This document shows positions 15,801-27,942 of a stretch of 64,000 bases of DNA, in pieces. The translations under genes and the position numbers were made by a program. The notes under the pieces are model-generated. The model did no database searches. It was not told the origin of the DNA and saw nothing but the letters and a program-made list of their open reading frames with translations. Origin of the DNA: Pontederia crassipes (lineage: Eukaryota > Streptophyta > Magnoliopsida > Commelinales > Pontederiaceae); the NCBI GenBank assembly GCA_030549335.1, contig CM060194.1, forward strand, positions 34,678,171-34,742,170, written 5' to 3'. How positions within the stretch are numbered: the first letter of the stretch is position 1; every line of letters starts with the position of its first letter.

Positions 15801-16607
15801 ATTATTGACATATTTTAAAAAATGACACACTTTATTTCTTGTCATAAACTAACGATGTTATTGAGTTGCAGATTTATTCTTTAAAGACGTTGTGCATCTA
15901 CATGGTATTCCAAAAAACTATTGTAAGTGATAGGAATGTCAAATTTCTGAGCCACTTTTGACGTGTTCTATGGGGTAAGTTGGGTACAAATTTTCTATAT
16001 TCTATTACTTGTCACCCGCAAACTGATGGGCAAACTGAAGTAGTAAATCGAACTCTTGGTACTTTACTACGTGTTGTCATAAAGAAAAATTTGAAATCTT
16101 GGGAAGAATGCTTGCCTATAATTGAATTTGCTTACAATAGAACATTACATACATCTATCAAGTTTACTTCTTTTGAAGTTGTTTATGGCTTTAATTAATT
16201 AATTCCTTTATATTCTATTCCATTTCCAGTGAAAGAAGTTGCCAATCTAGATGGCAAAAGGAAAACTAAATTGGTTAAGAAGATTCATGAGGATACTAGG
16301 GATCATATTCTTCAAAGGAATGAACAAGTTGCTAGTCGCTTGAATACTAAGAGGAAGAAGATTACTTTCGAGCCAAAAGATTTCGATTGGATCATTTCAA
16401 AAAAGAGAGATTTCTACAAGAATGAAAGTCAAAGTTGCATCCACGTGGAGATGGTCCTTTCAAGATCGTTGAAAAAATTAATGACAACGCCTATAGAATT
16501 GACTTGCAGGGCAAGTATCAAGTGAGTTCTACTTTCAATGTTGCTAACTCGTCTCCTCTTGATTATAATGCAGTTTCGAAAATGAATCCTTTAGAAGAGG
16601 AGGAGAA
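12880..16607 (+). pseudogene. Decayed gypsy gag-pol
   Basis: Gag remnants (about 12890-13260) are followed by the protease region. Its LIIDSESCVNL segment and the PYKLQWENN stretch occur twice (see 13283-13848). After 13914 come HDGATNRYKCHKDGRKYTL and PLPPQEAYGEHVQFKERV. RNase H remains are at 15060-15330, with KYDKELYALVRTLETWHHYL and ADALSRRY. The integrase zinc-binding part lies at about 15530-15680 (GHFGVLKTL, HFFWPHMKRDVQRNC, CIACRNAK). The integrase C-terminal part is at 15980-16200 ([20 protein letters not shown]). The reverse transcriptase core expected between about 14900 and 15000 is missing. Frameshifts and stops break it into at least six frames. Confidence 0.88.
13283..13848 (+). 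repeat. 283-bp tandem duplication of the protease segment
   Basis: 13283-13565 and 13566-13848 both encode the run from the HDREN motif through the MDRT(C/S)GLIIDSES block to the (M/V)SF(T/K)IE(K/R)YIDEVLC block. The first copy has a TAG at about 13517. Identity is about 90 per cent by eye, so the duplication came after or late in the life of the element. Confidence 0.9.
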
Positions 16608-17645
16608 TGATATGAATTGGAAGCCTCCACAAATGTAACCGATAAAAATAAGGATGTTCGAGCAAAGTTCGATCATCAAGATAGTGTGATGGATTTTAGA
16701 AATAAAGAAACTGAATATAATCAAAAACATTTACACCACTCACAATATCAAGAGCAAAACAACCTCATAAGACAATTGGAAAATCATTTACAAAGTGGGC
16801 ATCCAACTACAAATCAGATCCAATTTCTCACTATGTTACAAATTGGGCCACATGAAGAGTCAGCATAATTTGGGTCAAATAAATCATGATTTAATCATAT
16901 TTATTTGAAATTTCAGAATTAATTATACAAGGAAATTCTGTTAAGATTTGTAAGAGAAAATTGATTTAGTTATTTTGAAAAATTATTTACCTTATTTATA
17001 GGCTAAGTTAGGACTTTTTCTTCCACCCCAAATTGTTGGGAATAGAACACCGAGAATCGATGAACAATCAAAACAACGAAAGAAAGAGAGATTGACACAG
17101 AGATTTAACATAGTAAAACCTTCTCGATCAATATGAATAAGAGAGAAACATCCAGGACAAAAGAGGCTGCCGTCAGAGAAAATTCACTATGAACAAAAGA
17201 GAGTGCATCATATAAAATTTTAACCCTCACTAACGACCCAAGTCCTCCGCTTCCGTCACATATCTTCATTTTTCCTTTTTTTCATTTTTTTTCTTTCATA
17301 ATTTTGGGTACATGATACATAATTCAAAGCACATCAACAAATTATGCTATCTAGGGCCTATAAATACTATTATTTTTAATTATTTTGGACATCTTTGAAT
17401 CTATTGAAATTTAGTTTAATTATTTTTGCTGCGAGGGAACTCCTACAACCCGTTCTTCGGAACTTCCGCTATTAATTACAAAGTTTGTAATCTTGTCATT
17501 AAATCCATCTTTTATAATATCAATTGCTTGATTCATTTATAATCTTGAGGTTGATATTTTACTACCTAAAAATTCATTTTATCTCATTTTTTATTATCGT
17601 ATATTATTTCGGTCGCTCAAGACATTATTCTTGAGCATCATATCA
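16608..17645 (+). repeat. 3' LTR of the gypsy element, split by an insertion
   Basis: It aligns with the 5' LTR on both sides of the 17035-17338 insertion and ends CATCATATCA. The purine tract AGAAGAGGAGGAGAA (16593-16607) is immediately upstream. Confidence 0.88.
17035..17338. mobile_element. 304-bp insertion in the 3' LTR, 5-bp target duplication
   Basis: The 5' LTR is continuous here (CCAAATTCTGCTATTTATG). The 3' LTR is interrupted after AAATT (17030-17034) and resumes with AAATT (17339-17343). The insert begins GTTGGGAATAG and ends CACATCAAC. It is non-coding and purine-rich in the first half. The size, 5-bp duplication and near TGTTGG...CAACA ends suggest a small solo LTR or TRIM; the family is not established. 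Confidence 0.8.
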
Positions 17646-17650
17646 TGTGT

Positions 17651-20600
17651 GGAAGTCATAGTAATGTTATGTAGATGTATATTTATTGCTTGTTCTTTTA
17701 TTTATTTTCAATTCTTTCAAAATCTACAACAATACTAAAACACATCTGAGACAACTAAAACAAACTTAAGGTACATTTTTAGAGAACTATGATTACAATT
17801 TGAGGAACAAAATTAGTGACAAAATTTACGATAAAATTAGTGACAATATTTTGGGACAAAAATGATGAAAAATATAGGGACAATTACACTCGCAAAGAAG
17901 ACAAGTTTAAGGATACATTTTGTGACAAAGTTGGGGACAAAGTTCGAAACAAATATTAAGAATAATTTAGGATAAAATACAAATCTTTTAATTTTATGAT
18001 ATAGATTTTGACATTTTCTTTTTTCTTGAATATATATAAAAATATTAGTAACAACATAGAGACACATTTAATTAGCATTAAAAAGGTCGACAAAATCTTT
18101 GTCCTTAATTGTGAGTAATAATTTTGCGATAAAATAAGTTTTCTCTATGTGGTCACTAAATTTGTTGCTAAACTCTTAACGATTGATGAATTTAGGGACA
18201 TGTGTAGTTGTCTCTAAATGTTCATTTTTTTATCTTGGAGTAACCATAAATGATATATAAAAAATATATTCATTGATTCATTTTTAATTACAATATGAAG
18301 ACAAAAAAATGACGTATGAGAATAAATATCCTAATAATAAGAATTTTCTTGTGTTTGCTTATAACATTATACCATTATAAAATCTAACATCAATTTTTTT
18401 CAAAAGTATAAGACAAAAATGATATTTTGACGAACACTAAGAGCATAAAAACATTATTTAGAGTTAAGATGCACTCTTTAAATTTCGATTTTTTTATTTT
18501 TCCACACCTTTTACATTAAGGTAAGTGTCATTGCTCTTGTATACATATTCTTTGAAGTTAATTGCACCATCCTTGTGACAATGTGGCAAGTTTCTCTTTT
18601 ATCGATCCACCATCCATATTATCTATAGTTGTAGTGTTACATTCAATGACACTTGTGAATTTGGTCATTTTGCCTTTTTTTTTGTAGTGCTTCCGATCTT
18701 ATGAACCCTTTTCGATTTTATGTAAGATCCTGATTTTAACAACCTTGGTTATCACTAATTATTGTTTCATTAAGCTCAACGTTCATGATAACCATGTAAA
18801 AATTAAGAAGAAAATTGTTAAGCACTGTGACAACTTATAAGGGTTCAAAATCATAATAATTAATTATGACTAAGTCTTTAGTCATTACATTCATTCTATT
18901 AAGATGATTTATTATGTTTTTCTTACACTTTTATCTTACAAATGTTGTACTTATATAATAGTAAATGAATGTTAACTTCAATTTTAGAGTCATCTTTGAC
19001 TTTTATATTCATGAGATCATAAGTTTATTTCAACATAAGAGATCTCATCTTTTTATTGTCACTCTCCCGCTTGTCATGTGCTTTATAATGCACACCATTA
19101 TGTTCTAGTGTGGTTTTATCGGAAAAAATAGGGGCAACTATTTTAATAATCTCGGTAAAAATTATTATGTCTAAGGTCATACTTTATTTTGTGATTCTAT
19201 GTCGAAATTAATGTCATTTAGGTGTATGATCGTGAGAAATATCAATGACTATTGGTGAGCAATTTCACTTTTAATCTCGGTGCTTTGGTTCATCTTCCAT
19301 TTCAACAACGATGGTGAACCAAATCTAGTGGTAGTTTGAGGATGTTGGCAACTATGACGATGGTAAAAGTGCTGGAGCAGACGAGAGAAACTTTACTCAC
19401 TTGTTGAAGAAATATTCTTTGTGGATTCATTCATGGGTCGAGAAAAGAATCTATTATTCTGACACCAATGAGAGTTCCAAGGTTGTTCCTCCACTTGTAA
19501 AGTGTATGCACCGCCATACTATGCCCCCAGCAACTATGATGGTCGACAAATGATATGGTCACATCATATAACAATATAGTATAATTAGGAATTAATGTAC
19601 CTCCATAGCACCATTTGCTATGAAGAGATGTTGAACGCATTCACTCATCAGTCATCGTGATATAAATGATATTTTTAAATAATAATATATATTTAATTAT
19701 TTGTGTTTGATCCATTGATCATTAGATCATTAATGATTAAATGTTATTTTTCTCTTCCGAGCAGAAGATTCTCTGAACTTATATTAATTATGGCCTTCAA
19801 ATGATATATATTTGTTGTACTATGCTGTTTGAACTTTTGTTTTCAATTATCAAACTCTTTTGGAGAAAGACGCAAGTCCTTCAGCTTTTGTAGTATCTGA
19901 TACATACATCGATACAGTTAACAAGTACAAAGGTGCTGCAAAATGATATGACTAGTTGTTGTTGTTGAACGAGTAAGTTGATAATTAACTTTCACAAACC
20001 GCACAGATACGTACTTTGCTTAAGCTCTTTGATAGTATACTCTGGAAAGATATGGGTCGCCCTTGTATACCAACAGAACTAAAGGAAATAAGATGAATGA
20101 GAAGAAGACACCAAGATGAATCCAATCCACTCTGACTGCACAGCTCCAGGGGGCTAAGCAATTGTGTTTTGGGAAGACATATGACTATTCGATAAAGAAT
20201 AATAAAAGGTGGTCAATCCGACCAGCAGCTAAAACCAATTGTTTCGCTACGTAGGAAAGCAGTTTTTTTTTTTTTTTTGCTTAGGCAGAACAGTACCAAT
20301 AATTTGCATGCATGTTTTGATTCAATGAGAGCATTTGTTTGTTCATGCTAAGGCGAGACTGGTGAATCATGATATCTTTTGGGATCATATAATTAATCAC
20401 TTGAACATTAACTATGATATCTATCTATCTATATATAACAAGAGTATAGATATGGATGCATGCATACTTTTTACATTGAAACTGGAAATAATATTCTCTC
20501 TCTCTCTATATATAGTTAGCGACATGATGTGTGTCATTCAAATATTGAATCGAGAACCTGTGACCTATCATATACAGAAACAATTAAATCAAGCGTCCTC

Positions 20601-21413
20601 TCTCTCTCCCTCGGTCGTTCAAAAGGTAACACACTGCTCCTACGTACATGATTTGGGTCGGAACTGCTTGTTGTCATGCATGTCAACAAATTAAGTACCT
20701 TTCTCGTGGCCCATGACCCGGAGGAGCTCAGAGGTCGCTTTGACTGTTGGCCCCCCGCAGGGGTCTGGTTTCTAACCAAAAGGTTTCTGGCCAACTTCCA
20801 CGTCCTGATCGAGATGATCCATATACACATATACAGTGTACTGCAGCTTACCACTAAAGTGCCATCCAAAAGTTGTGTAGGCTAATCAAAGTCACAGAGA
20901 ATATGTACATGTAATTCATTTTAGTATGGAAAAGAAAATATTTGTTTTTTGTTTCCGATAATGATGGCCAGGAGCGAATTCAAATTAATCTAGAGCATTA
21001 AACTCAACTTTACTTTTATATTCTAATTTGCTTCAGCCAACAATACAAGAATTATTCTAAACTTTTCTCTTTCCTATATATATAAATATATAAACTAGAT
21101 CTATTTCATCCATGAAGAAACACTGTATCTTACAATGTTTGTTCATGGATGGAATAATCAATGCCATGCATATATTACTAGAGGTCATGATATATTTTCA
21201 TGGGATCACGAGTAGCTAAGAAATAAACCCTAGTTTTGATCAGATTAAGAAACCATCACTACATTTCCGCGTTCAATCATCATTATAAGCTACGCAAATG
21301 GCTTCTAGATTACAGAAAAACGAGAGGCGCAGCAGCAATATTTTTGGCTGTTAGCCAGACATCGGCAGCCTTTCCGAGTCTTGTCCTCATGTTCACAATT
21401 AGATACGTACGTA
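17651..21413. other. AT-rich intergenic DNA downstream of the trihelix gene
   Basis: No gene recognised. About 17760-18240 is rich in repeated GGGACAA/TAGTGACAA words on both strands, like the subterminal parts of a CACTA-type element, but no CACTA terminus was found. The part from about 21130 to 21413 probably includes the 3'UTR of the minus-strand trihelix gene. Short frames at 20335-20885 have no recognisable motif. Confidence 0.5.
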
Positions 21414-23621
21414 CTAGTGATCGTCTTCATGTATTCGGTTGATGTCGTGGTCCTCCCACAGGTACTTGTGGCCATCACTCGCCGGCAGCAGAAGCGGATG
21501 CCGGTGGACTCCCTCTGCACCACCGTCGACGTCGTGGTAACTGTTATGATAAGGGTAGACGTGACCATGGATTTCCCGATGGCGCACAGCGCCAAGCTCT
21601 TGTTGGTCTTTGTCAATGTCCTCGTTGCAGGAAAGGGCTTCTGTGTGCTTATGATCACTGTAAGGGCAAGTCGATGTCATCTTGTCCTTGGAGTTCTTAT
21701 TGCTGCGATCCCTGCTGCTGCTTCTGAAGTGACTGTTCATGTGCTCCAAATATTTCTCTTTGCACCTCTTTGCGCACTGATCATATCCCAGGGAAGACAT
21801 TTCCGCGAAGATCTCCTCCCACATAGCTTCTAATTTCGTGTTTCTGCCTTCTAATACGAATTTGGCGTCCACGCCGCTCTTGAGCTTAATTAAGCTGGCG
21901 ATATCATGATCGCTGCACCACCTTCTTGTCCCGCCCATCGGAATGGCGCCGTCTAACTCCGTATGGCTGTCGATAGTGCCATTGTTGTTGATGCTGTCTT
22001 CGCACAAGTTTATCAAAGACGTCGAGTCCTCCTGCAAGATTTTCGACTTGGACTCGCGCTTGGCGACGACCTTGTCCAGGGCCTCTAATATCATGGCGTT
22101 GCGGGACTCGATCCAGGCGCGCTCGGTCGCCCAGAGGCTGTACTCCCGGCCGAGCCGCGCGGCTTCCTCGCTGCGCCACGCCTCTTCCCTGGAGATCCTC
22201 TCCTGCTCCATGTTCTCCAGCGTCTTGAGCATCTTGTTCATCCACGCCTCCTGGACCTCTATGATCCGGTTGATCTGCGCGTCCACCAGATCCTTGAGCT
22301 TGGAGCTCCAACTCTTCCTCCCCCTCTTCGATCTCACCCCTCCGCCCTCCTCTTCCCTCGTGGAAGACGAGCTCTCGCTGCACCCGCTGGAGTTGGACAG
22401 GCTGAGGCTCTGAGACAACGTCGGATGGTCAGCTGGAAAATTGATTGCTTGGTTTGGCTGCAAGTTGGAAGCACTTGTGCTGTGGAGGCAGCTGCGCTGT
22501 TTGCCCTCGTTGGTGGCATTGGTGTCTCCTCCATATAGGGCCTCCAGCTGCCTGAAGAACCTGTAATGCTTGCCATCTTGTCTGCCTGCCTTCCCTTCCT
22601 TGGTCTTCTTGTAGTACTTGTACAAGTTATCAAGCTTCTCCCTGCATTTCTTGCCACTCCTGTGGTACCCATGTTCCTCTGCCATTATCCTGTATATAAT
22701 TCAGAAAAAAAAATATGAAACAAAATAAGAACACTACCAGCAGATTATAGAGCAAGCACAGTATTTGAAGTACTTACTGTTAAGTGATCACTTACATACA
22801 ATGGACAGACACAACCAGCAGGTAGAGAAAACAACAATGAGAAAAACAAATTAATTACTAACAAGAGTAAGATTGAGTCGGTCTGCATGTCATATGTGGC
22901 AATACTAAGATTGTAGAGTGAGTTAAACCATTAAAGGCCATTATGTACGATAGGACAAAGAAGGGATGGCGTCTTCAGCTTTCCATACCTTAATCCAATT
23001 AGCAACAAAGAGCAAACAGGAAGAACCGTTAAAAACGTTAAGACCTTTAACAGTGAAAATAATAAATTTGCAGCTATAATTCTTCGAACCAAGCTAATTA
23101 ACAAGATCATGCACAGATGGAGCTCCACGTTCAAGAGAGACTTATAAATTCCTTCGTGGAACGAGCAAACGTTCATGCTTGGAGTTTGATCTGTCCAATT
23201 GACTTGGGATGGAAGAGATGAGAAGTGTGCCACAATTCATCACTTGTTCTTTATATATTTACCTGGAGACGTCGTCCCACAAAGGACCCTTTTGAGCAGC
23301 TTCCCTGAACTTGGAGTCCAGACGAGACCTGACCTCCAGGAGGGTGAGGGTCTCCTGCCGCGGCCACCTCCCTCCGCCGCCGCTCCCGCCGCCATGGCCA
23401 CTGACGCCAACAACCTCCTCGGGGAACCCAAATCCTTCCATCCCTTGAGCCGGCATCGCCGCAGTCGGTACCGCTGCCGCCATCTGATGATGTGTCCCCG
23501 CGCTAGCCGCCATGAACATCTCATAATGCTGCAGGCCGAGGAAGGCGTTGCAACCGTCGGCCGCCCCGGCGACCAGGGGCTCCTTACCGGTCATCAAGCG
23601 GTGGAATTCGTGCAGGTCCAT
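21414..23621 (-). CDS. PTL: Trihelix (GT-2 class) transcription factor, PETAL LOSS-like
   Basis: Exon 1 is 23621-23263 and exon 2 is 22689-21414, joined over a 573-bp GT-AG intron inside the first trihelix; the product is 544 aa. The N-terminal trihelix (about 85-152) starts RWPRQETLTLLEVRSRLD and continues across the junction as WDDVSR plus IMAEEHGYHRSGKKCREK. It is followed by the GRQDGKHYRFFRQLEALYG block typical of GT-2/PTL proteins. A SLSLSNSSG segment and a central charged helix (about 246-330) follow. A second trihelix (about 376-440) begins RRWCSDHDIASLIKLKS. The end YLWEDHDINRIHEDD resembles the C-terminus of Arabidopsis PTL. Family members bind GT-rich promoter DNA in the nucleus; PTL limits growth between sepals. 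Orthology is inferred from motif order and the two-exon structure; a duplicated GT-2 paralogue is the main alternative. Confidence 0.9.
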
Positions 23622-23690
23622 CGCGCAACGTATGAGAGGAAGGACAACACGCAGAGCGAGCCAGGCGGTCGATATAAGGGGAAGAGATCT

Positions 23691-23723
<33 letters not shown>

Positions 23724-24240
23724 CTGTGTGTGAGAGAGAGGGAGAGAAAGAGAGAGCGAGAGACTCGGATCGTGTCGCTCACGAAAACAAGTCAGGGAAA
23801 CGAGTCAGTGAGACACACACACTCTCTCTCTCCTGTCTCTATCTCTCTCTCTGCTTGATCTTTCTTTCTCAGTGGCCCCTTATGCGTGCGAGGGAGCGAG
23901 CGGGGAGGGGAGAGAGCAAGGGAGTAATTAGGGTACGTTGTGGGAGGGCGTGAATCGATTGGGTGGGGAGGTGGGGGGTTGGGGGTGGTGGACAGGGACG
24001 GGAACATACGTAAGCTCTGAGCCAATAGGAGGCGTTCACGTGTCGTGGGGCGGGACGATAGGAGAAATCCAAGGAGAGAGAGTGACGTGGGAATAGTCGC
24101 ACACGGCATTCGTGGGGCCCCCTTCCTTTGTTCCCATTGGGCCCCAAAAATTCGTCTGCGCCCCACCCCCACCGCATGGATCTGCCGCCTCCCTCTCTCT
24201 CACCCTCCTCCAGTCCTCCTCCTCCTCGTGCTTAATTAAC
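23622..24240 (-). promoter_or_regulatory. Leader and proximal promoter of the PTL-like gene
   Basis: Upstream of the ATG lies a long GA-rich run on the plus strand (about 23686-23763), read as CT on the transcript, then a CT run (about 23818-23855), read as GA. Both are GAGA-type tracts. Farther out are a G-box CACGTG at 24037-24042, a CCAAT at 24022-24026 and GGGCCC motifs at 24114-24119 and 24139-24144. The transcription start is not visible. Confidence 0.55.
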
Positions 24241-26521
24241 AACGTTTTGCATGCATTTAAACACACTAATTATCTCATCACAAGAACTCTGCTTTCCTTA
24301 AACTAAACAATAAGTTTTGACTTTATATACTATATATATCATTAACTTATAACTTTGCTATGAGTAACAATGTGAACTATATATGTGCGTACAATTAAAA
24401 CGTTAGCTCGCATCGCCACTTAAATGGTCTATATTAAAATTATTATAGAAGTGCTAAATCTGGTCGTGCAATATTGAAGTGGTAGCATATATATAGTATG
24501 AAATTGTGACATTGGTTACTTGTTCCTTCTTCGTCATACGCATGGAACTGCAGCTTGAATTGTGTTTTTTTATTAATTACGTACGTTAAGATGCAGAATA
24601 ATTGATAATTAAGTTATAGCTTTATATTGTGGGCACTTGTGAGTATGTATGCGACATCCCCTTGATCGGACGGCTTGATCAATCGTCTGTCCTTTTGATC
24701 AATAGCTTTTATATGGTTTAATGTTTATGCTATCTAAGAGGTAACACAATCATTTTTTCCCTTAATTATATCATATTTATTATTAGAGTTCGCCTATGAT
24801 ATTAATATATTACCTTTTTGTAAGCGACTAATGCAACCTCATTTTCTCTTAAAACATAAATAATCTATATCTTTCGGATTAAAATAATGTGAATCTATAT
24901 CTACAAGTTTAATTATATCTTATCCTTATTTATGTTTCAAAATTATGCGCCAAGTACGACTCAAGATGACACATAATTTAAGTAATATCTCAATATCCGT
25001 CCGGCCATTCGTGTATAGTGCCATGACAAAAAATCATTACATACACATTATTAATTAAGTTATAATTGTATGATGTTTTTTTCATGTTAAAAATCACGTC
25101 GAACAGCCAAAATTTCAACATATAATCAGTGCACTTCACGTGAATTGAACAATCGGCATCGTTTTTCGAATAACAAGAGAAAAAATAAATGGGCTCGTGC
25201 CTTTAGTACTATATTTTAATCATTGATCCTTTGACCTATCCATATGTATGAAAAAAAAGTGTTCTACATATTATTTATTCTCATTTTCTCGTATATATAT
25301 ATAATGACTGTTTTAGAAATGTTTACATTTACTTTTTTTTTATCTCCCTAACTAAAAACAACAACGGGGAGTTATTTAAGAATATATATATATATCTCCT
25401 TTTTTTAAAAAAAAAATCAGTGGTGTTCCCTAGGGCTTTAATGGTGCCTTTATCAATGATCTATTACCTACGTAAGGATAGATGTACATGACAGTTACCA
25501 CAAAACCCATTCTTCGAGGCAAATTTAAATGTTAAATTGTACCCCCATCTTTTCTTTTTCCCGTTAAAATATTTATTTAATTATCCCATCTGTAATTTAA
25601 AAATCGCATCGTCCTTTATTCCTAATATTCCACATGTTTCTTACTAGTTTTGTTTTATCAGGATTATTGTTTCTTTCTTCGTGATAAAAAATATTAATGA
25701 AATAATTTTATCCATTTATATCATTTTGTGACTGTCAATTAGTCTAACAAAATATGTTTGCCGTATATATATATATATATATATATGAGATTATTAATCG
25801 GTTCGGTATTACTATAATTATTATTCTGTTAGTCTAAATATGTAATGTTATATATTTTTCATCTAATGAAGGATTTGTTTTCCGTGAATGAACGGAGTGA
25901 TGGTTTAAGAATCTTAACGAACCTAATGTGATTTGCATGGCTGGATTCATAATTTGTTTAATTTCTTGTTGAAAATATTTAGAGTCCCCAATAAATTTCT
26001 AATGATAATTAAAATTATATGATGTTCATACTTTTGTTTGTCTAATAATCATAAATAGTATTATACATCAATTAAATTCTAGCTTTAAGGCGTGAGTAGC
26101 AAATTATATATATCATATTTAAATACATGTGATATGTCTTGAATTAATTTCATATGCATAAGTTATGGAAAAAACGTTGATGAAAACATGCTTTCCAATA
26201 GGTGTATTGTGTTTTAATAAAATCGTAAGTTAAATGAACATATGATATTAAAGATATTTCTACATATACTTAAATTTCATGCATGCACACAATACTCAAA
26301 ATGGTTCTGGTCTGATAAATTTTTAATCGAAAAAATTTATCTTCAAATTTCAAATGAAAAATCACCCCTTAAATTTTTTTAGAAGAAAAAGTGACCTACC
26401 TGAGCACGATTTTCCGGGTAGGCGCCCAACTTTAAAACAACAATGTTTTTTTTTAAAAAAAAAATCTAAACGTTAAATATATTGACTTAGATATTTAAAA
26501 CAAATTATGCACAACTTTAAA
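24241..26521. other. AT-rich intergenic DNA
   Basis: Nothing gene-like: (TA)n tracts, poly-T/A runs and no open frame of note. It probably includes distal promoter sequence of the PTL-like gene. Confidence 0.55.
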
Positions 26522-27772
26522 TTCAACTTTTTAATCTAAATATATTAAAGTAATTTATTATCACTTTATAATTTAAGTTATTCTTTGTTTTTTTATAAGC
26601 TTCATTAAAATATATTAATAACTTGATAATATTCAAGTTCAACTACATCATAGTAATTTAACTCAATAATATAGCTAATGTAATGAGTATGGGTAAAATG
26701 AAAGAAAAATCTAAAATTATGAAATATTATATGACCAGGTCGGATCTTTTTGATTTTTTGTTAGAAGTGCTGATTTAAACAGATAATTTTACGTCTTTAA
26801 AAAAATAGATATAATTTTTAATCACTTCAATTTTTTTATCTTTCCAAATAGTTTTTTTATGATGGACAAATTTTTGGAGTGAATAGATTTTTAGTTACAC
26901 CGATACTATCTAAAAATCATAAATCGAAAATAAGCCATGGAAGGCACCATTTAAAAAAAAAATAGAACTAAAGAGCAACTGCCAAGCCCTTTTCCTCTTC
27001 CTCTTTTCATTGCTCTGACGGTTCACAGAAGAGAAGAGCATGGGACAGAAGTATCACCTTAAAGCCCCCTTCCTTGATTTCTTCTCTCGTTTTACACTTC
27101 CGATCTCTTCTTCTCATCAGCTTCATTGTCGTATTTTCATTCTTGGTTCAACTTTTTAATTTAAAATATATTAAAGTAATTTATTATCACTTTATAATTT
27201 AAGTTATTCTTTGTTTTTTTATAAACTTCATTAAAATATATTAATAACTTGATAATATTCAAGTTCAACTACATCATAGTAATTTAACTCAATAATATAG
27301 CTAATGTAATGAGTATGGGTAAAATGAAAGAAAAATCTAAAATTATGAAATATTATATGACCAGGTCGGATCTTTTTGATTTTTTGTTAGAAGTGCTGAT
27401 TTAAACAGATAATTTTACGTCTTTAAAAAAATAGATATAATTTTTAATCACTTCAATTTTTTTATCTTTCCAAATAGTTTTTTTTATGATGGACAAATTT
27501 TTGGAGTGAATAGATTTTTAGTTACACCGATACTATCTAAAAACCATAAATCGAAAATAAGCCATGGAAGGCACCATTTAAAAAAAATAGAACTAAAGAG
27601 CAACGGCCAAGCCCTTTTCCTCTTCCTCTTTTCATTGCTCCGACGGTTCACAGAAGAGAAGAGCATGACACAAAAGTATCACCTTAAAGCCCCCTTCCTT
27701 GATTTCTTCTCTCGTTTTACACTTCCGATCTCTTCTTCTCATCAGCTTCATTGTCGTATTTTCATTGTTGGT
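26522..27772 (+). repeat. 625-bp tandem segmental duplication
   Basis: Copy 1 (26522-27146) and copy 2 (27147 to about 27772) both run from TTCAACTTTTTAATCTAAA-like sequence to CATTGTCGTATTTTCATT. They differ by only a few substitutions and small A/T indels. Each contains a GC-richer 3' part (about 26975-27146 and 27597-27772) with a short frame beginning M(G/T)QKYHLKAPFLDFFSRF. Neither frame is long enough to call a gene. Confidence 0.93.
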
Positions 27773-27942
27773 CACAGATAGAGAGTGGAGGAGCAACATC
27801 GGTGACCTTCACTGGTGCAGGCGACGTAGGAGGAGGAGCAGGGCACAGATAGAATTAGAACCAACAAAGAACAATAAAAAAACTAGGCTTTCAGTTGTGT
27901 TGTTCGGGATCTCTATATAGTTTAATTCTGGAAGACGAATGC

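Larger units (their letters stand above)
11417..17645 (+). mobile_element. Ty3/gypsy LTR retrotransposon, complete ends, defective inside
   Basis: Two related LTRs (11417-12150 and 16608-17645) both start TGATATGAATTGG. A primer-binding site resembling the initiator-Met type follows the first (12149-12160), and a purine tract precedes the second (16593-16607). TGTGT occurs directly outside both ends (11412-11416 and 17646-17650), a 5-bp target duplication. The inside holds gag remnants, a duplicated protease segment, RNase H and integrase pieces in the gypsy order, but no reverse transcriptase core, and many stops. The LTRs differ by many substitutions, so the insertion is old. A related minus-strand copy lies at 43320-46090 and a related LTR at 55750-57400. 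Confidence 0.9.

Noticed and set aside
21381-22413. Plus-strand frames of 150 and 156 codons
   Set aside because: They are antisense shadows of exon 2 of the PTL-like gene, which has full domain support on the minus strand.
23199-23858. 219-codon plus-strand frame
   Set aside because: It is antisense to PTL exon 1 and then reads through GA microsatellite as RERERE repeats.
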